DNA of 48,806 nt from Pelosinus propionicus DSM 13327 (lineage in GTDB: Bacteria; Bacillota; Negativicutes; DSM-13327), in NCBI RefSeq assembly GCF_900114615.1, contig NZ_FOTS01000039.1, positions 1 through 48,806 of the forward strand, in the 5' to 3' direction. The first letter of the stretch is position 1, and each line of letters opens with the position of its first letter. Below are positions 16,536 to 24,776 of the stretch, piece by piece. A program made the translations under genes and the position numbers. The notes beneath the pieces are model-generated. The model was not told the DNA's origin and ran no database searches. It saw nothing but the letters and a program-made list of their open reading frames with translations.

Positions 16536-17498
16536 ATGCAGAAATATCTTTTATGGTATAAAAATAGTATTCACTTTAATAAGCAAAAACAGTTACTGGC
16601 TAACCTAGTGATGATTGTAGTTGTCGTATTATGGGGGATTTCCTTTATCAGCATCAAAATAGCCGTATCGGAAATTCCTCCGACAACGATGGCACTGCTG
16701 CGTTTTATCATTGCTTCCGTATTTCTTCGCATTCTATTAAAAAAAGTAGAACCTAATGCAAAGATTTCCAGGAATGATCTTCCTAAAATGGCAGCTGGCG
16801 GGGTCTTAGGCATTACATGTTATTTTTATTTTGAGAATATGGGTGTTCAATTATCGACAGCTGCGAATGCATCTCTTATTGTAAGCATTGTCCCGATTAT
16901 TGCCATTGGTTTGGATGTCTTATTCTTTAAAAGTAAGATAACACCATTGAAGTTAGCGGCAGTTGGTATTGCAGTCTTAGGAACGTATTTGTCAATAACA
17001 GCCAATGGAAAGATTGAATTTAATTCAAATCATTTCCTCGGCAATATACTTATGATTTGTGCCATGATATCTTGGGCACTCTATACTTTAATCAATAAGT
17101 CTTTGCAAGGCAGGTATTCAGGTATATGTATGACAACCTATCAAACCATTATTGGAACACTTTGTCTAGTGCCTGTATCCATTTTAGAATATAGCGATTG
17201 GAGAGTATTTTCTTTGTTGGCATTCTGGCATGTCTTATTTTTAGCGATTGGCTGCTCGGTTATTTGTTATGTATTCTATATGTATGTTTTGAAACATCTG
17301 GATGTTGCTATTACCACAATCTATTTGAGCGCAGTACCTGTTATTGGAGTGGTAAGCGGCCATTACTTCCTAAAAGAAAGTGTCTTTCCTATTCAAATGA
17401 TGGGCGGGATGCTGACTATTTTAGCGATAATTGCAGTAAATATAGATTCAGTAAAAGCAAAGGAGAATTCGAGCTGTGAAAATTGTAATGATTATTGA
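16536..17498 (+). CDS. EamA-family (DMT) metabolite exporter
   Basis: 320 aa with ten predicted membrane segments in two EamA repeats (about 20-155 and 180-310). The first repeat shows WGISFISIKIAV and the helix-end LLRFIIAS typical of drug/metabolite transporters. The frame opens at TTG 16506, but CAGGAGGG is placed for ATG 16536. Its last 23 bases overlap the DUF2000 gene. Substrate unknown; the family exports amino acids and related metabolites. Confidence 0.87.
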   Translation: MQKYLLWYKNSIHFNKQKQLLANLVMIVVVVLWGISFISIKIAVSEIPPTTMALLRFIIASVFLRILLKKVEPNAKISRNDLPKMAAGGVLGITCYFYFENMGVQLSTAANASLIVSIVPIIAIGLDVLFFKSKITPLKLAAVGIAVLGTYLSITANGKIEFNSNHFLGNILMICAMISWALYTLINKSLQGRYSGICMTTYQTIIGTLCLVPVSILEYSDWRVFSLLAFWHVLFLAIGCSVICYVFYMYVLKHLDVAITTIYLSAVPVIGVVSGHYFLKESVFPIQMMGGMLTILAIIAVNIDSVKAKENSSCENCNDY

Positions 17499-17883
17499 TA
17501 AAGAATTGCCAATCGGTTTAATTGCCAATACTGCAGCCGTTTTAGGAATTACTGCGGGAAAATTATGTGGTGAAATTGTGGGACTGGATCACTCTGATTC
17601 AGATGGAAATGTGCATGCTGGTATTACTACCAAAACAATCCCCATTTTATCAGGTACCAAAGCACAAATTAAATCGATACGAGATAGCTTATATGGGGAA
17701 GATCACATAGGAACGACTGTCATTGATTTTAGTGAAGCAGCGCAGAGATCGCTTGATTATGAGACATATGTTGCATTAGTAGCAAATCTTAAAAGTGCAG
17801 CCATTGACTATTTAGGAATCTGTATATATGGTCCGAAGAAAACAGTCAATAAGCTTACAGGGTATTTAGGGCTTCTCAGATAA
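17476..17883 (+). CDS. DUF2000-family protein
   Basis: 135 aa, small cytosolic protein matching the DUF2000 family in length and layout: N-terminal IDKELPIGLIANTAAVLGITAGK, central HAGITTKTIPIL. The GTG start lies inside the end of the EamA gene, giving translational coupling. The family has a peptidyl-tRNA-hydrolase-like fold and no established function. A terminator follows. Confidence 0.75.
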   Translation: MKIVMIIDKELPIGLIANTAAVLGITAGKLCGEIVGLDHSDSDGNVHAGITTKTIPILSGTKAQIKSIRDSLYGEDHIGTTVIDFSEAAQRSLDYETYVALVANLKSAAIDYLGICIYGPKKTVNKLTGYLGLLR

Positions 17884-17903
17884 CCTTATCTGGTAATAAG
17901 AAT

Positions 17904-17948
17904 AATAATCCTGCAAAATATATTAATTTGCAGGATTATTGTATTTTA
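17904..17948 (+). terminator. Terminator after DUF2000 gene
   Basis: About 14-bp stem AATAATCCTGCAAA / TTTGCAGGATTATT with an AT-rich loop, then TATTTTA. Confidence 0.75.
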
Positions 17949-17992
17949 ATGGTAAATAGAATGAGATAAAAGCAGTACACGAGGTGAAGTGC

Positions 17993-19102
17993 GTGTTTGA
18001 AACAATCGTTTTATTTTTTATGACTGGTACAGGAAATTCATATCAGGTAGCTGCATGGTTTGCAGAGAAAGCAGCTGCACTCGGCGTAGAAGTACAAATG
18101 CAGCAAATCAAAAGGGCGAATCTTTCTCTTGAACCTAAACGTAGTACGCTGTGTGTATTTGCATTTCCTACTCATGGATTTACAGCTCCTTGGTTATTGT
18201 TAAAACAGATTTTATGTCTCCCTAGAGGCAAGGGGACGGCTGCTGCGATTCTTCCTTTACGGGCTGGAACTAGGATCAAAGGAATCTCATTTCCGGGAAT
18301 GGAGGGAACGGCTGGTTATTTAGCAGCTTGTTTACTACTTTGGAAAGGCTATAGGGTAAAAGGTGTTTTAGGTATTGATATGCCTAGCAACTGGACTGCA
18401 GTCCATTGGGGATTAAGTAAAGAAAATACAGAGTTTATTATTGCAGCCGCAGAGCCAAAAGTGAAGCATTTTGCAAACGTGATTTTAAATAGACAAGTAT
18501 ATTTTGATGGTATTGTCCCTTTCCTGATTGGCTTATGGTTGGCTCCTATTTCTGTCATGTATTTGCTTTTGGGACAGCTCATGCTTAGTAAATTGTTCTT
18601 TGCCTCAGACAAGTGTATAAGCTGCCGAAAATGTGCAAAGCTCTGTCCGAAACAGGCTATTATAATGGCCGGATCAAACAGAAAACGTCCTTACTGGACT
18701 TACTCCTGTGACAGTTGTATGGCATGTATGAATTACTGCCCTTATGGAGCAGTAGAGGTAAGTCCAATTATCGGAATTCTGTTTTATTTTATAGGCACAA
18801 TACCGATTTCAACTTACATACTGAGTCATTTTGTTCCCCTTCCTCTTTCTTGGCTGCCGATCAGTTGGAGTGGAATTATACAATATATCTATATTTTAAT
18901 TTCTGTCTTTCTAGCATATCGGTTGCTGCATACTGCACTTGGCTGGCGTTTTTTCAGCATGTTCCTTAGCAAGCTTAGTCATACGCGATATTTCCGTAGG
19001 TATCATGCTCCCAATATAAATGTAAAAGATTTCATTTTATCTTATGAAGTTGCGGTTGACACAAAAAATGAATTGATGTACGATAACAGAAATAATAAGT
19101 AA
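17993..19102 (+). CDS. EFR1-type flavodoxin-ferredoxin membrane-associated protein
   Basis: 369 aa. The N-terminal flavodoxin-like domain has the FMN phosphate loop MTGTGNSYQVA. Two [4Fe-4S] motifs lie around residues 205-250 (CISCRKCAKLCP, and CDSCMACMNYCPYGAVE). The last 110 residues hold about three hydrophobic segments, suggesting membrane association. This is the EFR1 (ferredoxin plus flavodoxin) layout, probably electron transfer to an unknown acceptor. GTG codons occur at 17984 and 17993; GAGGTG is spaced for 17993. Function inferred from cofactors only. Confidence 0.8.
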   Translation: MFETIVLFFMTGTGNSYQVAAWFAEKAAALGVEVQMQQIKRANLSLEPKRSTLCVFAFPTHGFTAPWLLLKQILCLPRGKGTAAAILPLRAGTRIKGISFPGMEGTAGYLAACLLLWKGYRVKGVLGIDMPSNWTAVHWGLSKENTEFIIAAAEPKVKHFANVILNRQVYFDGIVPFLIGLWLAPISVMYLLLGQLMLSKLFFASDKCISCRKCAKLCPKQAIIMAGSNRKRPYWTYSCDSCMACMNYCPYGAVEVSPIIGILFYFIGTIPISTYILSHFVPLPLSWLPISWSGIIQYIYILISVFLAYRLLHTALGWRFFSMFLSKLSHTRYFRRYHAPNINVKDFILSYEVAVDTKNELMYDNRNNK

Positions 19103-19117
19103 GCTGATTGGAAAACC

Positions 19118-19161
19118 AAAGGCTTCGTCACTTTTTGAAAAAGAATTGGCGGGGTCTTTTT
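19118..19161 (+). terminator. Terminator after EFR1-type gene
   Basis: Thirteen-pair stem using several G-U pairs (AAAGGCTTCGTCA with TGGCGGGGTCTTT), then T-rich. Confidence 0.6.
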
Positions 19162-19223
19162 GCATTATAGAGGATGCAAGTGATGTTACTATAAACAAAA
19201 TAAAAAAGGGAAGGTGCTAAAAA

Positions 19224-20399
19224 ATGGATCAGGAAAAAATTGCTTTTCAGACAAAATGTGTTCATACAGGAAATGGTATTGATAAAGAAACGGGAAGTAT
19301 CAGACGCCCTATTACGATGGCAAACAGTTATAGGCTTCCAGAGGATGCATCTACTTTGAATTGGAGTGATCCCAATCAGCTTGTTTATACGCGAAATACT
19401 TCTGCAAATCAAATTTATTTGCAGGAAAAGTTAGCTGCTTTGGAAGGCGGAGAAGACTGCGTAGTACTAGGAACGGGTGTTGCAGCACTAGCAGGAGTCT
19501 TTTTTACATTTTTAGATCAAAATGCACATATTATTTGTTCGAATGTTTCTTATGTAGCTGTATATCGACTATTGCATGAGTATTTTCCAGATAAGTATGG
19601 AGTGGAAGTGACGCTATTAGATACTGCAAATTTGGATGAAATTAAGAAAGCAGTACGCCCAAATACAAAGATGATTCATATTGAAACTCCTGGCAATCCT
19701 ACGACAAGAGTCAGTGATATTGCCGAAATCGCAAAAATCGCTAAATCTGCCGGTGCTTTACTTACGGTAGATAGTACTTTTGCCTCTCCTTTCTTGCAGC
19801 GTCCTCTTCATTTGGGAGCTGATCTTGTTATACATAGTTTAACCAAGTATATCAATGGTCACGGCGATGCTATGGGAGGAGCTGTCATTGGAGGAAAGGA
19901 GCTGATTGATAAAATAAAACGCCAAGCTATGGTAAATTTGGGAGGAGCCATCAGCCCTTTTAATGCATGGCTCATTATGCGTGGTGTTGTAACATTGCCT
20001 TTACGTATGAAACAGCATAGTGAAAGTGCCTTAAAAATTGCGCATTTTCTTGAAGAGCATCCCGCTATCGCATTTGTTGCCTATCCTGGCCTTGCAAGCC
20101 ATCCGCAGCATGAAATAGCAAAAAAACAAATGACAATGTTTTCGGGAGTGATATCATTTGGTCTAAAAGGCGATGTAGATATTCATAATAAATTTGTAAA
20201 CTCTCTAGACTTGATTGTTCCTGCTGTATCCATTGGCCATGATGAAAGTCTTATTGTTTATACCGGGCCGACAGATGAAAGAAATCATTATTATCCTGAA
20301 GAATTTAAGAATGGACATCTTCGTTTTAGTGTTGGTCTGGAAGACGCTGATGATATTATTAATGATTTGCAGCAGGCAATACAAAAAGCAGGCTTGTAA
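19224..20399 (+). CDS. Cys/Met-metabolism PLP-dependent enzyme (gamma-lyase or transsulfuration family)
   Basis: 391 aa, same fold family as methionine gamma-lyase at 9683 but diverged. Lys208 is the Schiff base ([12 protein letters not shown]), with YTRNTSANQ in place of the usual YTRxGNPT. The segment that normally reads YGxT is SYVAVY, keeping a Tyr (110) but lacking Gly and the catalytic-type Cys. It may be a cystathionine/homocysteine lyase or an O-acylhomoserine sulfhydrylase. GGGAAGGTG precedes the ATG. It is a monocistronic gene with its own upstream region. Confidence 0.78.
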   Translation: MDQEKIAFQTKCVHTGNGIDKETGSIRRPITMANSYRLPEDASTLNWSDPNQLVYTRNTSANQIYLQEKLAALEGGEDCVVLGTGVAALAGVFFTFLDQNAHIICSNVSYVAVYRLLHEYFPDKYGVEVTLLDTANLDEIKKAVRPNTKMIHIETPGNPTTRVSDIAEIAKIAKSAGALLTVDSTFASPFLQRPLHLGADLVIHSLTKYINGHGDAMGGAVIGGKELIDKIKRQAMVNLGGAISPFNAWLIMRGVVTLPLRMKQHSESALKIAHFLEEHPAIAFVAYPGLASHPQHEIAKKQMTMFSGVISFGLKGDVDIHNKFVNSLDLIVPAVSIGHDESLIVYTGPTDERNHYYPEEFKNGHLRFSVGLEDADDIINDLQQAIQKAGL

Positions 20400-20469
20400 T
20401 GGTGTAGCACTTCTTTATGTTTTTTCGTTACTGCAATTTTATTCCAAGTATCCTTTTGGGTAGTAGCTG

Positions 20470-20479
20470 ACTAAAAAGT
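20470..20479. promoter_or_regulatory. Operator-like palindrome ACTAAAAAGT
   Basis: ACT-AAAA-AGT lies 80 bases upstream of the iron-sulfur flavoprotein gene. The same ten bases occur in a larger dyad at 29920-29937, upstream of another flavodoxin-type reductase. Confidence 0.35.
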
Positions 20480-20559
20480 GCATACTATCTTTCTTGGAGA
20501 AATACTATACAATGGAATAGAGAAGTATAGGTAAAGAAATATAACATGGAGGTAAATTT

Positions 20560-21222
20560 ATGAAGGTATTAGCAGTGAATGGCAGCCCCAGAAAAGGATG
20601 GAATACCGAAATTTTATTAAAGCAGGCCCTGGAGGGGGCAGCATCTCAGGGGGCAGATACAGAGCTTATTCACTTATATGACCTAAACTTTAAAGGCTGT
20701 ATAAGCTGTTTCGCCTGTAAGTTAAAAGGTGGTAAGAGTTATGGAAAATGTGCTTATCAAGATGAGTTAACACCAATTTTAGAAAAAGTCGAAGAAGCTG
20801 ATGCAATTATTCTTGGCTCGCCTGTTTATCTAGGAGCAGCTACTGGTGAGATGAGATCTTTCCTAGAGCGATTCGTTTTTCCTTTTCTAGTATATGATCA
20901 GAATTATTCCAGTCTCTTCCCAAAGAAAATACCGACAGGTTTCATTTACACAATGAATGTCGATGAAAAGCGACTGAAAGATATAGGATATGAATATAAT
21001 TTTCGGAATACAGAAATGGCATTAGCCAGAACCTTTGGGAGCTCAGAATCATTGTTAGTTACGGATACCTATCAATTTAGCGATTATTCCAAGTATGTAG
21101 TAACCTCATTTAATCCAGTGGAAAAAGCAAAACGAAGGGAAGAGGTCTTTCCCATAGATTGCAGCAAGGCATTTGATATGGGGGTCCGTTTTGCAGGAGG
21201 CAGACCCGATGGGATTCATTGA
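20560..21222 (+). CDS. NADPH-dependent FMN reductase / iron-sulfur flavoprotein family
   Basis: 220 aa flavodoxin-fold protein. The FMN loop is NGSPRKGWNTEIL (about 6-18), a cysteine motif GCISCFACK (46-54) resembles the compact cluster motif of iron-sulfur flavoproteins, and GSPVYLGAATGEM is the second flavin motif. It is translationally coupled (14-base overlap) to a ferredoxin-nitroreductase, so the two probably form one reductive unit. A cluster is likely but not certain, as only three cysteines are close together. Confidence 0.83.
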   Translation: MKVLAVNGSPRKGWNTEILLKQALEGAASQGADTELIHLYDLNFKGCISCFACKLKGGKSYGKCAYQDELTPILEKVEEADAIILGSPVYLGAATGEMRSFLERFVFPFLVYDQNYSSLFPKKIPTGFIYTMNVDEKRLKDIGYEYNFRNTEMALARTFGSSESLLVTDTYQFSDYSKYVVTSFNPVEKAKRREEVFPIDCSKAFDMGVRFAGGRPDGIH

Positions 21223-22009
21223 AGTTAACCAAGAGCACTGCACCCAATGTGGAATTTGCGCTGATGTGTGTCCTACGCGGGTGTTAGTTATGAGTAGCAA
21301 TGGTCCGGAAGCCATTGGCTCCGAGGTCTGTATTGCCTGCGGACATTGTGTAGCAGTATGTCCGCAGAAAGCGCTAGATCATGAGAAAGCACCTCTTGCC
21401 AAGCAGATGGCGTTAACCGAATTTCCAGTGTTATCTGCACAGGAAGCTCAAGTATTTCTTCGGTCCCGACGATCGATTCGTAAATACAAAGAAAGGTCTG
21501 TGCCCCATGAGCAATTACTGCAGCTAATTGAAATCGTGCGTTTTGCACCGACCGCCAGTAATAGCCAGGGTGTATCGTATATAATTATAGAGAATAAAGA
21601 ATGTATTGAGAAGTTGATAGAAGTAGTAATTGAATGGATGGAGAGCCAAATTTCTGTGCATTGGAGTTTTCTTCTTCATGTGAAAGCATATAGAGAGGAT
21701 AAGAAAGATACAATCTTTCGAGGAGCTCCCCACATTATTTTGGCAACTGCTGATAAAGGTTTTCCACGCGGGCGCGAGAATACCGTTTTTTCCCTAGCAT
21801 ACCTGGAATTGTATGCAACAACTTTGGGGCTGGGATCCTGCTGGGCTGGACTGTTTGAAATGTGTGCATTTTCAGGTTATAAACCCCTGCTGGAATTGCT
21901 AAAGATTCCGGCTGGAAAAGAAATAACCGGCACTGTCATGGTTGGTTATCCGCAATATAAGTATCAAAGACTGGTAGATCGTAACCCCTTAGATGTCAAT
22001 TGGATGTAA
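21209..22009 (+). CDS. Nitroreductase with N-terminal 2[4Fe-4S] ferredoxin domain
   Basis: 266 aa. Residues 5-60 carry two CxxCxxCxxxCP motifs (CTQCGICADVCP and CIACGHCVAVCP). Residues 75-260 form a nitroreductase FMN domain (RSRRSIRKYKER, FAPTASNSQ, GLGSCWAG). AGGAGG (21195-21200) selects ATG 21209 over the upstream ATG 21173. Such fusions reduce nitro or quinone compounds using ferredoxin-level electrons; the overlap with the preceding flavoprotein gene suggests a shared pathway. Confidence 0.88.
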   Translation: MGFIEVNQEHCTQCGICADVCPTRVLVMSSNGPEAIGSEVCIACGHCVAVCPQKALDHEKAPLAKQMALTEFPVLSAQEAQVFLRSRRSIRKYKERSVPHEQLLQLIEIVRFAPTASNSQGVSYIIIENKECIEKLIEVVIEWMESQISVHWSFLLHVKAYREDKKDTIFRGAPHIILATADKGFPRGRENTVFSLAYLELYATTLGLGSCWAGLFEMCAFSGYKPLLELLKIPAGKEITGTVMVGYPQYKYQRLVDRNPLDVNWM

Positions 22010-22039
22010 GTACAGTTCTTATAAGTGCGTTTAAAAAAA

Positions 22040-22107
22040 TGTCATTGTGAACATCGCGAAGCAATCTCTAAACGAGAGGAGATTGCTTTACGATGTTCGC
22101 AATGACA
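22040..22107. repeat. Palindromic intergenic repeat element
   Basis: Two 29-base arms (22040-22068 and 22079-22107) with 26 matches around a 10-base loop. The arms begin TGTCATTG and end GCAATCTC, like a repeat motif (GTCATTGCGA...GCAATC) I recall as dispersed in many bacterial genomes. No T run follows, so it is more a repeat than a terminator. Confidence 0.65.
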
Positions 22108-22152
22108 AAGAATGCGCAGCGTTTTTCTCAAGTTGTGGGTATGATCAGTGGA

Positions 22153-23025
22153 TTACCCATTTACAATGGTACCGCCATTGACATGTAGGATTTGCCCTGA
22201 CATATAGCTTGAGTCTTCTGAGGCAAGAAATACATAAGATGGAGCTACTTCTGCTGGCTGGCCTGCACGTTTCATTGGGGTATTTTGCCCGAACTGGACT
22301 ACATGCTGGTCGTTAAAAGAAGCAGGAATAAGAGGTGTCCAAATGGGACCGGGGGCTACACCGTTGACACGAATGCCTTGACCGATTAAAGCTTGAGATA
22401 AGGAACGTGTAAAAGAAACGATTGCACCTTTGGTTGCAGAGTAGTCAATTAATTGGTCATTTCCTTCATAGGCAGTGATAGAGGCTGTATTAATAATGGC
22501 ACTGCCATTTTTTAAATGGGGGAGAGCTGCTTTACTAAGGTAAAAATAAGAAAAGATATTGGTACGAAAGGTTCTTTCCAGTTGTAACGCAGAAATATTT
22601 TGCAGGCTTGTCTGGACATGCTGTTCTGCAGCATTGTTGACAAGTATATCAAGCTGACCAAACTTTTTTAGTGTTTCATCAACTACCTGCTGACAGAACG
22701 TTTCATTGCCAATGTCGCCAGCAATGAGTAGGCAGCATTTGCCTATATTCTCCACAAGTTTTTTTGTTTCGTCTGCGTCAGTATGTTCATTAAGATAGGA
22801 GATCGCTATATTTGCGCCTTCTTTAGCAAATGCTAATGCTACAGCGCGTCCGATGCCACTGTCTCCACCGCTGATTAAAGCTACTTTGCCATCTAGCTTG
22901 CCACTGGATAAGTAGCTGTCAGTAATGGTAATTGGGCGGGGGTTCATTTGTGATTCAATTCCGGGCTGCTGATCTTGATGCTGTGGTGGGAAGCTTGCTT
23001 TATAAGGAATCGTTTGTTGACTCAT
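22153..23025 (-). CDS. Short-chain dehydrogenase/reductase, stress-protein (YhdF/YghA) type
   Basis: 290 aa NAD(P)-dependent oxidoreductase. It has the long N-terminal extension typical of general-stress SDRs (QTIPYKASFPPQHQDQQPG), cofactor motif SGGDSGIGRAVA, NNAAE block, catalytic Tyr and Lys in YSATK, and PGPIWTP. The frame could start at 23049, but AGAGGTG selects ATG 23025. It is isolated from neighbours; the substrate is unknown and the role is likely stress-related. Confidence 0.9.
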   Translation of the reverse strand: MSQQTIPYKASFPPQHQDQQPGIESQMNPRPITITDSYLSSGKLDGKVALISGGDSGIGRAVALAFAKEGANIAISYLNEHTDADETKKLVENIGKCCLLIAGDIGNETFCQQVVDETLKKFGQLDILVNNAAEQHVQTSLQNISALQLERTFRTNIFSYFYLSKAALPHLKNGSAIINTASITAYEGNDQLIDYSATKGAIVSFTRSLSQALIGQGIRVNGVAPGPIWTPLIPASFNDQHVVQFGQNTPMKRAGQPAEVAPSYVFLASEDSSYMSGQILHVNGGTIVNG

Positions 23026-23229
23026 GTTTACACCTCTTTTAACGATCATTATGCCATAGTTTTTCCAAATTTGTATTTTGTAATACTGCTTATTTTTGTT
23101 GCGATTAGGAAGCTATTAATTACGAGGATTTACCGGTAAAGGATAATGATTGACACCTTGAGATAACCAGAAAATTCCATGTATTAGATTTGCAAAAAAA
23201 ACAATACTATGTGGTGTAAAGGGTTCGTA

Positions 23230-23619
23230 ATGGTTGAGCCAAGACTGGTATCGGATCTTAATCGGTTCGGTATTGGTCGGCCAAAGAGTATTGTCGGGTC
23301 GAAAGGTTCGGCAGTAGTCGGCGGGCAGATCGTTATATGTCTTGTAAGGCTGTACGGCAGCCCAACTGTTGTCGTGTGGTCGAAAGAGATGTATAGCGGT
23401 CGAGCTAAGACTGCCATGGGTTCTGAAATCATATGGGTCGGTCGTTGTCGAGAGATTGCGGTCGGTTCGGTAGGTATCTGTGGCAGTCGAGCAAAGGTCA
23501 GTATCGGTTGTGTAATGCTTGTGGGTAGTCGAAAGATTGCGTATAGGTATGTAATGATCGGTATTGGCTGTAGCGTAGATCATTACGGGCTCTTTTTAAG
23601 GCTAACGGATTTCCGTTAG
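23230..23619 (+). CDS. Putative repeat protein (low confidence)
   Basis: 129-codon ORF in a region of unusual composition. ATG 23230 has AAAGGG six bases upstream, and its stop lies inside terminator 23601-23629. About 38% of codons start with G, as expected for real coding, which favours this strand over the equally open minus-strand frame (23116-23583). The product shows a degenerate 14-15-residue repeat of the form GRxKxxxGSxxxVG (for example SGRAKTAMGSEIIWV, GRCREIAVGSVGICG, SRAKVSIGCVMLVG). No family recognised. A non-coding repeat remains possible. Confidence 0.35.
   Translation: MVEPRLVSDLNRFGIGRPKSIVGSKGSAVVGGQIVICLVRLYGSPTVVVWSKEMYSGRAKTAMGSEIIWVGRCREIAVGSVGICGSRAKVSIGCVMLVGSRKIAYRYVMIGIGCSVDHYGLFLRLTDFR
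23285..23560. repeat. Degenerate tandem repeat, about 42-bp unit
   Basis: The pentamer GTCGA recurs in the plus strand with related flanks, and its last copies (near 23447, 23487 and 23529) are about 40-42 bases apart. The segment is visibly richer in G and C than its surroundings. A unit length divisible by 3 keeps both strands open. Confidence 0.55.
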
Positions 23620-23629
23620 CTTTTGCTTT
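23601..23629 (+). terminator. Terminator after repeat region
   Basis: Stem GCTAACGG/CCGTTAGC, loop ATTT, then TTTTGCTTT on the plus strand only. It supports plus-strand transcription of the repeat region. Confidence 0.7.
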
Positions 23630-23645
23630 GTGCATTATTTATAAA

Positions 23646-23676
23646 ATTTTAAACCACAGAGGAGGGGCCTCTGTGG
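23646..23676 (-). terminator. Probable terminator of EVE-domain gene
   Basis: Nine-bp stem CCACAGAGG/CCTCTGTGG; in minus orientation it is followed by TTTAAAATTTT. Confidence 0.6.
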
Positions 23677-23691
23677 CTTGTTGTATCTTGT

Positions 23692-24102
23692 TTAATGCAG
23701 TTTGCTTAGTTCTAGTATGGATTTCCAGTGTTCTTCACTTACAGGCATAACGGAAAGACGTGATTGACGTACGAGCTCCCATTCTTGAAACAAAACATTA
23801 CTTTTGATTTCTTTTAATGTTACAGGTCTATCTAAGGGATAACGTGATTTAACGTCCACTATGATGAATCGCTCGTCAGTCTCATCTGGGTCAGGATAAA
23901 AAGTTGAGATGACCTCAGCCACTCCGACAATTGCTTTTTCTTTTCCAGTATGATAGATAAACACGAGGTCACCCAATTTCATTTGCTTCATATGTTTCAA
24001 TGCTGCAAAATTTCTTACGCCATTCCAGCGATCCTGTCCTAATTTTTCAAGATCGCTATAACTGAAACTTTCTGGTTCTGTTTTCGCAAGCCAATAAGCC
24101 AT
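23692..24102 (-). CDS. EVE domain protein (modified-base reader family)
   Basis: 136 aa, a complete single EVE domain of the PUA-like fold: starts YWLAKTEPESFSYSDLEK, then WNGVRNFAALKHMKQMKLGD, IYHTGKEKAIVGVAEV, and ends LSVMPVSEEHW. These domains bind modified bases in DNA or RNA and are often stand-alone in bacteria. GAGGAG sits 7 bases before ATG 24102; an ATG at 24117 is too close to it. No restriction system is adjacent. Confidence 0.88.
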   Translation of the reverse strand: MAYWLAKTEPESFSYSDLEKLGQDRWNGVRNFAALKHMKQMKLGDLVFIYHTGKEKAIVGVAEVISTFYPDPDETDERFIIVDVKSRYPLDRPVTLKEIKSNVLFQEWELVRQSRLSVMPVSEEHWKSILELSKLH

Positions 24103-24218
24103 GTTACCACTCCTCATGGATTGATTTAATGCATGTCTTTATTATTATATAGTATGTACTAGTTCAACAGAAACATCTGTATCGAATATTCTTTATGTGG
24201 GTAGATATGATTTACTTT

Positions 24219-24297
24219 AAAATGATAATGTGAGGATGCAAAAATATAGAAATATTACATTGCATTCTTCTAATCAATTTCGCATCCTCATCATTTT
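24219..24297. repeat. Imperfect long inverted repeat in intergenic region
   Basis: AAAATGAT....GAGGATGC (24219-24239) pairs with GCATCCTCATCATTTT (24282-24297) across a 42-base AT-rich loop. It lies downstream of the minus-strand GIY-YIG gene and may aid transcript ending, although no clean T run follows. Confidence 0.35.
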
Positions 24298-24372
24298 GAA
24301 AGAAAAAAATCTTTAGGAAGGTACTATATTGTCTTGAAAAAAGGGGCATCCTAAAATATTGAATTTACTTCA

Positions 24373-24738
24373 TTAAACCTTTTTTGTTTTTAATTGGTTA
24401 TATCCTTTTTCATCATAGGGCTGTAAGTTGCTTAGCCATTTATCTTCCAGAGCTAGAATTGTTTTGGACCAATTTTCCTCTAAAATATCCTCTGACTTTA
24501 GGATCTCAAGGACCTCGCAAGTAAAAGCAGCAGAACCGTGCTGCTTCCAGTCTTCTTGCAAGTCCTTATTAGGATGAGAAGCAGCATTTAATTGAAATCG
24601 ATGCCTGTTAAAGATTCCGGGTAAATTCATACTGCTGCCTACAAAGATCTTGCCATTTAAAGTGTTTTTGATTTGGTATACTCCCATAGGAAGGGGCGTT
24701 TGCTTGTATGCCAGTTTTAATTCTTTTTTTCTATCCAA
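24373..24738 (-). CDS. GIY-YIG nuclease-family protein
   Basis: 121 aa single-domain protein. The GIY-YIG core is MGVYQIKNTLNGKIFVGSSMNL (residues 18-39), with the second Tyr of the name replaced by Phe (FVG). It continues with FNRHRFQLN and an acidic ALEDKWL helix that could supply the metal-binding Glu. Nuclease activity is uncertain because of the substitution. A TTG start is chosen: AAAGGAG lies 9 bases before TTG 24738. It sits 38 bases downstream of the LuxR-HTH/DUF2087 gene on the same strand, probably one transcript. Confidence 0.78.
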   Translation of the reverse strand: MDRKKELKLAYKQTPLPMGVYQIKNTLNGKIFVGSSMNLPGIFNRHRFQLNAASHPNKDLQEDWKQHGSAAFTCEVLEILKSEDILEENWSKTILALEDKWLSNLQPYDEKGYNQLKTKKV

Positions 24739-24776
24739 GAGAATCAACTCCTTTTGATTTCATAATATAGTTTTAA

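Noticed and set aside
23285-23560. CRISPR array
   Set aside because: Repeats are degenerate, without constant repeat/unique spacer structure, and no cas genes are present.
23116-23583. 155-codon minus-strand ORF across the tandem repeat
   Set aside because: Weak start context, C-rich third codon positions unlike the genome, and the terminator at 23601-23629 points the other way. Kept only as the alternative to the plus-strand frame.
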